Shown in pieces: positions 49,402 through 55,021 of a stretch of 55,021 nucleotides of DNA. The translations under genes were made by a program, and so were the position numbers. Each line of letters starts with the position of its first letter. Within the stretch, counting starts at the first letter, position 1. A model generated the notes under the pieces. The model worked only from the letters and a program-made list of their open reading frames with translations. It was not told where the DNA came from and did no database searches. Source of the stretch: Sporosarcina koreensis (GTDB lineage: Bacteria; Bacillota; Bacilli; Bacillales_A; Planococcaceae); assembly GCF_001531445.1 (NCBI RefSeq), contig NZ_LQYA01000053.1, positions 46,797 to 101,817 on the forward strand. Direction: 5' to 3'.

Positions 49402-50678
49402 AAATTGTCACCGCGACCGACTATACGATGGAAATTAAAAAGCGGAACAAACAATCAACTGATTTGGAATTCGATAGGAAAGTGCTGGCGATTATAAACG
49501 ACGTCCGCTTGAATGGAGATGCGGCAATACTTACGTACACGGAGCGGTTTGACGGTGTGAAACAAGAAAGCCTAATTGTCACGGATGACGAATTTGATGA
49601 AGCATACACGCTCGTCTCCCAAAGCTTTATTGCATCTCTACTGAAAGCGAAACAAAGAATCACTGACTTTCATGAAGAACAACGGGAACGTTCATGGTTC
49701 ATCCGACAAGAAAAAGGAATTTTACTCGGTCAGCAAGTGACTCCGATTGAAAAAGTCGGCATCTACGTGCCCGGTGGGAAGGCGGCCTATCCGTCAACTG
49801 TTCTCATGAATGCTATCCCCGCAACAATTGCTGGGGTCGACCATATTGCCATCACTACACCGCCGCAGCCGGACGGGAAAGTGAATCCACATGTGCTTGT
49901 GGCGGCGAAAGAGTGCGGTGTCGATATTGTCTATAAAGTGGGCGGCGCACAGGCGATAGCCGCATTTACCTATGGGACGGAATCGATCGGGCGAGTGATG
50001 AAAATAACTGGTCCCGGCAACGCATATGTAGCTAGGGCGAAAAAATGGGTATTTGGTGACGTTGCGATCGATATGATCGCAGGTCCAAGCGAAATTTGTG
50101 TTTTGGCGGATGAAACGGCAAACCCTGCGTTCGTGGCGGCAGATCTGCTGTCTCAAGCGGAGCATGACGAAAGGGCAGCGGCCATTTGTGTGACGACTAG
50201 CGAACGGTTTGCAGGCAAGCTTGTGGCGGAAGTCGAAATCCAGTTGTCTAAACTGGAACGGGTGGATATTGCAAGTCGATCCATAAACGATTTTGGCAGA
50301 ATCATCGTTGTTAATTCGCCGGAGGAAGCGATTGGCGTTGTGAATGAAATTGCACCGGAGCATTTGCAAATCATGGTTGAAAATCCGATGGAACAACTGC
50401 CGTTTATACGGAATGCTGGCGCTATTTTCCTCGGACCGTTTTCACCGGAAGCATTGGGGGATTATATGGCGGGACCGAATCATACATTGCCGACTAGCGG
50501 AACTGCCGCATTCTCGTCTCCGTTAGGTGTTTATGATTTCCTTAAAAAATCGAGCATTATCCAATACACGGAGGATGCGTTCAATGAAGTGGCGGACGAC
50601 ATCATTGTTATGGCGGAAGCAGAGCGATTGACGGGACACGCCGAATCGATCCGACTGCGGAAGGGGGAAGAGGAATGA
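49398..50678 (+). CDS. hisD: Histidinol dehydrogenase
   Basis: 426 residues, full length. Zinc ligands in LLSQAEHDERA and GDYMAGPNHTLPTSG; the catalytic pair EIAPEHLQIM; NAD-binding TGPGNAYVARAKKWVFGDVAIDMIAGPSEI. Oxidises histidinol to histidine in two steps. ATG 49398 overlaps the hisG stop (ATGA), and the end overlaps hisB in the same way. Confidence 0.97.
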   Translation: MKIVTATDYTMEIKKRNKQSTDLEFDRKVLAIINDVRLNGDAAILTYTERFDGVKQESLIVTDDEFDEAYTLVSQSFIASLLKAKQRITDFHEEQRERSWFIRQEKGILLGQQVTPIEKVGIYVPGGKAAYPSTVLMNAIPATIAGVDHIAITTPPQPDGKVNPHVLVAAKECGVDIVYKVGGAQAIAAFTYGTESIGRVMKITGPGNAYVARAKKWVFGDVAIDMIAGPSEICVLADETANPAFVAADLLSQAEHDERAAAICVTTSERFAGKLVAEVEIQLSKLERVDIASRSINDFGRIIVVNSPEEAIGVVNEIAPEHLQIMVENPMEQLPFIRNAGAIFLGPFSPEALGDYMAGPNHTLPTSGTAAFSSPLGVYDFLKKSSIIQYTEDAFNEVADDIIVMAEAERLTGHAESIRLRKGEEE

Positions 50679-51259
50679 GAAGCTGTGAAATTTCGAGGAA
50701 CACTGCGGAAACGGCAATTGATCTCGAGTTTGCGATCGATGGAACAGGTAAGACGGATATACGGACAGGAGTCGGTTTTCTCGACCATATGCTGATATTG
50801 TTCGCGAAGCATGGCAGATTTGATTTGATAGTCGAGTGCAACGGTGATCTCACCGTCGATCAGCACCATACGGTCGAAGATATCGGCATTGTACTTGGGC
50901 AGGCGTTCAACCGTTGCATCGGAAAAAAGGAAGGAATCGAACGGTATTCGATGGTGTCAACCCCGATGGACGAGGCACTTTCAACTGTCTCACTCGACAT
51001 AAGCGGACGCTCTTTTCTCGTCTATAATGTCGAAGGACTGAAAGACAAAGTAGGGGACTTTGATACCGAATTGGTGGAGGAATTTTTCCTCGCCTTCACG
51101 AGACATGCCAATGTAACATTGCATATCAATTTGCAATATGGAAAGAACAGTCATCATATTATCGAATCGATTTTTAAAAGTTTTGGAAGGGCTTTGCGTA
51201 TTGCGAGTTCAATAAATTCTGAAATAGAAGGGGTTCCATCGACAAAAGGCATCTTATAA
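50675..51259 (+). CDS. hisB: Imidazoleglycerol-phosphate dehydratase
   Basis: 194 residues, the single-function form. Mn-binding motifs: GFLDHMLILFAKHG, DQHHTVEDIGI, TRHANVTLHI and GKNSHHIIESIFKSFGRAL. ATG 50675 overlaps the hisD stop; GGGGGAAGAGG is just upstream. hisA follows after only 13 nt, where hisH would be expected. Confidence 0.97.
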   Translation: MRSCEISRNTAETAIDLEFAIDGTGKTDIRTGVGFLDHMLILFAKHGRFDLIVECNGDLTVDQHHTVEDIGIVLGQAFNRCIGKKEGIERYSMVSTPMDEALSTVSLDISGRSFLVYNVEGLKDKVGDFDTELVEEFFLAFTRHANVTLHINLQYGKNSHHIIESIFKSFGRALRIASSINSEIEGVPSTKGIL

Positions 51260-51272
51260 GGGGGAGTCGTCA

Positions 51273-51989
51273 ATGATTTTATTTCCGGCAATCGATATTA
51301 GAGGTGGCAAATGCGTTCGTCTCATACAAGGCGATTACGCACAGGAAACCGTCTACCATGAAACGCCTTTGGAAGTGGCGAAAGAATGGGAAAAGCAAGG
51401 GGCCGAGTACATACATGTCGTCGATTTGGACGGCGCGAAGACCGGTGATTCATTGAATAAGGAAGCGATCGCGCAAATTGCGAAGGCCGTAAAAATCCCT
51501 GTACAAGTAGGCGGAGGGATACGGACGATGGAAACGATCGATTCACATATTGCAAACGGCGTCAGCAGGGTCATTATCGGGACGGCAGCCATTCAGAATC
51601 CGGGATTTGTCGAAGAAGCGGTCGCCAAATATGCTGAAAAGATTGCAGTGTCGATTGATGCGCGAAATGGATTTGTCGCAACGGACGGCTGGACGGAAAC
51701 GACTGATGTCAAAGCGGTCAAGTTGTTGCGATGGCTTGAGGAAATTGGCGTCAAAACGGTCGTTTATACCGACATCATGAAAGACGGTATGCTGCAAGGT
51801 CCCAATTTCGACGAGCTATATGTGATGAACAAAGCATCAGACATAAACGTCATCGCATCCGGTGGGGTATCAACCAATCTTGACATCGTGAAATTGAAAA
51901 TGATGGATCTGTATGGCGCTATTATCGGAAAAGCATTGTATGAAGGGAATCTATCCTTAGAAACAGCATTGGAGGCAGTGGGGAAATGA
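51273..51989 (+). CDS. hisA: ProFAR isomerase (phosphoribosylformimino-AICAR-P isomerase)
   Basis: 238 residues, TIM barrel. Catalytic Asp8 in FPAIDIRGGKCVRL and the second Asp in VVYTDIMKDGMLQGPN; phosphate loops VGGGIRTMETI and IASGGVSTNLDI. ATG 51273 with AAGGGGGAG 7 nt upstream. hisF overlaps its end by 4 nt. Confidence 0.96.
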   Translation: MILFPAIDIRGGKCVRLIQGDYAQETVYHETPLEVAKEWEKQGAEYIHVVDLDGAKTGDSLNKEAIAQIAKAVKIPVQVGGGIRTMETIDSHIANGVSRVIIGTAAIQNPGFVEEAVAKYAEKIAVSIDARNGFVATDGWTETTDVKAVKLLRWLEEIGVKTVVYTDIMKDGMLQGPNFDELYVMNKASDINVIASGGVSTNLDIVKLKMMDLYGAIIGKALYEGNLSLETALEAVGK

Positions 51990-52747
51990 AAAAACGAATT
52001 ATTCCATGCATGGACGTCGATAACCGGAAAGTCGTGAAAGGAAAAAAATTCTTAGATGTTCAAGAGGTGGCTGACCCGCTTGAACTAGCAAAAAAATATG
52101 TCGCGGATGGCGCGGATGAACTCGTTTTTTATGATATATCCGCCTCTACGAAAAACCGGGGAATGTTCCTTGATTTGATTGAAGAAATTGCAAAAGAGGT
52201 CCCGATTCCATTCATCGTCGGTGGTGGGATTCGGACAATCGAAGATATTGAAAAAGTCTTCAGCATCGGCGGGGATAAAGTTTCTATTAATAGCGCTGCA
52301 TTGCTGAACCCTGAGTTGATTCGAGAAGCTGCTAGGAAATTCGGAACTGAACGAGTTATGCTTTCGATGGACGTAAAGAAGACCGGTCCTCGGAAGTGGT
52401 CCGTCTTTGCAAAGGGCGGCATGGAAGAAACGGAAATCGATGCAATCGAATGGGCGATAAAAGGAGAGCAATTGGGCGCCGGTGAACTCGTCGTTAACAG
52501 CATTGACGGTGACGGCGTGAAGGAAGGGTATGATATCGAGCTTTACAAAGCGTTGGCTGATGCGGTTAATATACCGATTGTTGCAAGCGGCGGGGCTGGC
52601 AAGCTGGAAGATTTTGCGGAGGTATTGACGGAAGGGAAAGCGAGCGCAGCCCTTGCAGCTTCCGTATTCCACTTCGATGAAATTAATCTCGGTGAATTGA
52701 AGACGTATTTGGAAGAACAAAAACAAGTTGTTAGGAATGAATCATGA
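51986..52747 (+). CDS. hisF: Imidazole glycerol phosphate synthase cyclase subunit
   Basis: 253 residues, TIM barrel. Catalytic Asp11-type in [16 protein letters not shown] and the second Asp in MLSMDVKK; phosphate loops [11 protein letters not shown] and [13 protein letters not shown]. The residues that form the ammonia gate in Thermotoga maritima HisF (Arg5, Glu46, Lys99, Glu167) appear conserved ([28 protein letters not shown]), so it looks built to work with a HisH glutaminase, yet hisH is not in this operon. The wording around [19 protein letters not shown] and [15 protein letters not shown] departs from usual Bacillus HisF. Confidence 0.95.
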   Translation: MKKRIIPCMDVDNRKVVKGKKFLDVQEVADPLELAKKYVADGADELVFYDISASTKNRGMFLDLIEEIAKEVPIPFIVGGGIRTIEDIEKVFSIGGDKVSINSAALLNPELIREAARKFGTERVMLSMDVKKTGPRKWSVFAKGGMEETEIDAIEWAIKGEQLGAGELVVNSIDGDGVKEGYDIELYKALADAVNIPIVASGGAGKLEDFAEVLTEGKASAALAASVFHFDEINLGELKTYLEEQKQVVRNES

Positions 52748-53385
52748 TGAATTTCGATGAACTTACATTTGATGAAAACGGTTTGATTCCTGCTATCATT
52801 CAGGACGAGACGACAGGTGAAGTGCTTATGCTCGCATATATGAATCGGGAATCCATCCAAAAGACACTCGAAACGAAAGAGACTTGGTTTTACAGCCGTT
52901 CCAGACAGGAACTTTGGAATAAAGGAGCGACTTCCAGCAATCGCCAAATTGTTAAACGGCTATCAGTCGACTGCGATCAAGATGCAATCCTCTTGCATGT
53001 GGAGCCGTTAGGACCCGCTTGCCATACGGGTGAAACGACATGCTTCTATACAAACGGATTTGAAGAAGATCGTTCAGTGCGTACAGTCGTTCATGAAATC
53101 GTAGACGAAATCAAGGAGCGTCGCGCAAACCCGATTGAAGGCTCTTACACTTCGTATCTGTTCCGAGAAGGGGTAGACAAAGTGTTGAAAAAGATTGGGG
53201 AAGAATCGACGGAAGTCGTCATCGGCGCGAAAAATCGGGATAAGCATGAATTGACGAACGAACTAGCAGATTTGACGTATCACACACTTGTCCTGATGGA
53301 ACTATTGGACGTTTCAATTGATGATGTGAAGACGATTTTAAAAAACAGAAGACAGCATACAGGCAAGGGGTCTCAAGATGAATAA
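52744..53385 (+). CDS. hisIE: Bifunctional phosphoribosyl-AMP cyclohydrolase / phosphoribosyl-ATP pyrophosphatase
   Basis: 213 residues. The HisI part (about 1-115) has the zinc cysteines in [26 protein letters not shown]; the HisE part (about 120-205) has [37 protein letters not shown] 52744 overlaps the hisF stop (ATGA). Fused IE is normal in Bacillales. Confidence 0.96.
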   Translation: MMNFDELTFDENGLIPAIIQDETTGEVLMLAYMNRESIQKTLETKETWFYSRSRQELWNKGATSSNRQIVKRLSVDCDQDAILLHVEPLGPACHTGETTCFYTNGFEEDRSVRTVVHEIVDEIKERRANPIEGSYTSYLFREGVDKVLKKIGEESTEVVIGAKNRDKHELTNELADLTYHTLVLMELLDVSIDDVKTILKNRRQHTGKGSQDE

Positions 53386-54442
53386 GCTTTGGAGTGAAAT
53401 CGCGAAACGGGCCGAGCCTTATGTGCCGGGTGAACAATTGAATGAGCCAGACATCATCAAGTTGAATACGAATGAAAATCCTTATCCACCAAGTCCATTC
53501 GTCAAAGAAGCGATATTGGAACAACTGGAAGGTCAACTACGCTTATATCCATCTCCAACAGCAGACAGCTTACGCCTTGCCATTGCAGAAACTTACGGCG
53601 TTTCAAAGGAAGAAGTGTTTATTGGGAACGGGTCGGATGAAGTTCTTGCTTTTTCATTCATGGCTTTCTTCCATCCAGACAAGCCAATCCGCTTTCCGAA
53701 CATCACGTATAGCTTCTATCCTGTATACGCAAAACTGTTCGACATTCCGTATGAGCCCATTCGTGTTAATGAAGACTTCACGATTCCAGAAGAATCTTTC
53801 TTTAACTCGGAAGGCGGTGTCATCCTTCCGAATCCGAATGCACCGACAAGTCTTTATATAGAACTTTCATCGATTGAATCGATTGTTGTGAATAACCCCG
53901 AAAAGGTCGTCATCATCGATGAGGCGTATATCGATTTCGCAACTGCATCCGCTGTGGAGTTAGTGAAGTCATATGACAATCTGCTCATCATCCAGACGAC
54001 ATCGAAATCCCGGTCGCTTGCAGGTATGCGCGTCGGTTATGCGATCGGACATCCCGATTTGATTGAAGCACTTGTGCGGATCAAGGATTCCATCAACTCA
54101 TATACGGTCGACAGGCTTGCAATCGCCGGGGCGACGGCTGCATTACAAGATCAGGAGTATTTCAATTCAACTATTAAACAAATCAAGGAGACGCGGAATC
54201 GCTTTACGGCTGCGTTGAAGAGAATGGGTTTTCATGTTCTCCCGTCACAGGCAAATTTCGTTTTTGCCTCCCACGCGGAAAGGGCAGCGTCAGAGTTATA
54301 TGTCCAGTTGAAAGAAGAAGGAATTCTCGTGCGCCATTTCAATCAACCCGACATCAATAACTATTTGCGCATATCGATTGGTACAGATGAACAGATGGAT
54401 TGTCTGCTAGAGAAGCTGGAACAGATTCTAACGCTAGTTTGA
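53378..54442 (+). CDS. hisC: Histidinol-phosphate aminotransferase
   Basis: 354 residues, class I/II PLP enzyme. NENPYPPSP at the start, [17 protein letters not shown], the PLP-binding [10 protein letters not shown] and Lys in [21 protein letters not shown] 53378 overlaps hisIE by 8 nt with CAAGGGG upstream. In B. subtilis hisC is in the trp-aro region; here it closes the his operon. It can also serve aromatic amino acid transamination in related bacteria. Confidence 0.95.
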   Translation: MNKLWSEIAKRAEPYVPGEQLNEPDIIKLNTNENPYPPSPFVKEAILEQLEGQLRLYPSPTADSLRLAIAETYGVSKEEVFIGNGSDEVLAFSFMAFFHPDKPIRFPNITYSFYPVYAKLFDIPYEPIRVNEDFTIPEESFFNSEGGVILPNPNAPTSLYIELSSIESIVVNNPEKVVIIDEAYIDFATASAVELVKSYDNLLIIQTTSKSRSLAGMRVGYAIGHPDLIEALVRIKDSINSYTVDRLAIAGATAALQDQEYFNSTIKQIKETRNRFTAALKRMGFHVLPSQANFVFASHAERAASELYVQLKEEGILVRHFNQPDINNYLRISIGTDEQMDCLLEKLEQILTLV

Positions 54443-54522
54443 TAATAGGATAGCAATGCAGGATAGGGAACTGTTATACTGTAGTCAAATGGAATGTTTG
54501 GCACAAAGGGGGGAGCCTCCAG

Positions 54523-54705
54523 TTGACGACACCAAAATTTATCGATATTGCACTAATCATTTTCTTAGGCTATTTTGCAGTTGACCGTTTCACAAAAGGA
54601 CAGACGGGCATCGCCATCTTCTTCACGGTCTTGGCCGTAATGAATGTATTTGTTCTTGTCATGAAAATAAAACAGGATAAAAACAGGGCGAATGAGTCAA
54701 AATAA
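54523..54705 (+). CDS. Small membrane protein of unknown function
   Basis: 60 residues with two membrane helices (about 8-20 and 27-46) and a basic, hydrophilic tail (KIKQDKNRANESK). Start TTG 54523 with GGGGGGAG 8 nt upstream. It lies 80 nt after hisC; a terminator follows. Confidence 0.65.
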   Translation: MTTPKFIDIALIIFLGYFAVDRFTKGQTGIAIFFTVLAVMNVFVLVMKIKQDKNRANESK

Positions 54706-54706
54706 G

Positions 54707-54737
54707 AAAAGCTGACATTGTATAATGCAGCTTTTTC
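54707..54737 (+). terminator. Terminator before rlmN
   Basis: AAAGCTG / CAGCTTT stem with T-run TTTTTCTTC. Confidence 0.6.
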
Positions 54738-54800
54738 TTCTGTTTTTGTAACTATTATGGTATAATGACTGAATGCAAATCTGAGAAGTGAGGAATTGAC

Positions 54801-55021
54801 ATGAAAAAATCAATTTACGGCTTGACGTTGGATCAATTGACAAATTGGCTAGTCGAAAATGGACAAAAGAAATTCCGTGCTGCACAAGTATGGGACTGGC
54901 TTTACAAAAAGCGCGTCACCAACTTTGCAGATATGTCGAATATAAATAAAGAATGCGTTCAATTAATGGAAGATAATTTTGTAATAGAGACGCTTGAACA
55001 GTCGGTGAAGCAAGTTTCAAG
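54801..55021 (+). CDS. rlmN: 23S rRNA (adenine2503-C2)-methyltransferase, 5' part only
   Basis: The first 73 residues are seen; the window ends inside the gene. The N-terminal domain matches RlmN: MKKSIYGLTLDQLTNWLVENGQKKFRAAQVWDWLYKKRVTNFADMSNINKE. The radical-SAM CxxxCxxC motif would be beyond the window. ATG 54801 with AGTGAGGA about 7 nt upstream; a -10-like TATAAT is at 54761-54766. Confidence 0.85.
   Translation, partial: MKKSIYGLTLDQLTNWLVENGQKKFRAAQVWDWLYKKRVTNFADMSNINKECVQLMEDNFVIETLEQSVKQVS

Noticed and set aside
49794..50396. 200-residue minus-strand frame inside hisD, and a similar 213-residue frame inside hisF
   Set aside because: Shadow frames antisense to well-supported his genes, with no start signals and unnatural composition.

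Overview
The window looks like chromosome of a low-GC, Gram-positive, endospore-forming member of the Bacillales, most likely Planococcaceae (Sporosarcina-like). The basis is the spore genes (an H-type small acid-soluble spore protein with a sigma-G-type promoter, a SleL-type cortex lytic enzyme, a CotF-like coat protein, a LytH-like M23 peptidase), T-box and S-box regulation, strong GGAGG ribosome binding sites with many TTG/GTG starts, and AbrB- and DUF421-type proteins. The genus is an inference from gene content. No rRNA, tRNA, CRISPR array, prophage or insertion sequence was seen.

Layout. 1-1700: the end of an FAD-dependent oxidoreductase gene and an ECF41-type sigma factor. 1969-9222: an alanine/sodium symporter, small metabolism genes, a TauE/SafE permease, SspH, a DUF421 membrane protein, DUF3243 and cupin proteins, a CorA transporter and ThpR. 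9363-12270: a large catalase and a HAD phosphatase. 12445-15505 (minus strand): an aminotransferase-serA operon behind a T-box leader whose specifier reads serine. 15832-21108: DUF3231, a prolyl oligopeptidase, LytH-like peptidase, thioredoxin, GDPD and an AbrB/Abh regulator. 21306-23433: a YitT protein and metA behind a SAM-I riboswitch plus a large palindromic element. 23540-28521: a second DUF421 protein, a TetR regulator with its paired SMR efflux genes, and a calcium-type P-ATPase.

28870-33717 is an accessory-looking stretch: small lipoproteins and membrane proteins of unknown function, a TPR protein that seems internally shortened, an anti-sigma-like protein without a sigma factor beside it, a Nudix hydrolase and a frameshifted histidine phosphatase. 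33897-41187 returns to conserved genes (HAD, RluA, CotF-like, SleL, NADP-glutamate dehydrogenase, argG). 41389-46014 encodes an uncharacterised ABC-2 exporter with a membrane-anchored extracytoplasmic protein. 46888-54442 is the histidine region: divergent hisJ, then hisZ-G-D-B-A-F-IE-C in tightly coupled order. hisH is missing. The window ends in rlmN.

The most unusual signal is a set of intergenic direct-repeat arrays. Their sequences differ, but they share a 20-21 bp period (two turns of B-DNA), and most lie directly after a gene's rho-independent terminator: 1797-1964, 12311-12420, 24301-24455, 46675-46886, with two-unit versions at 33746-33787 and 39801-39830. The arrays at 1797 and 24301 are the same family in opposite orientation. 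I know of no described function for them.
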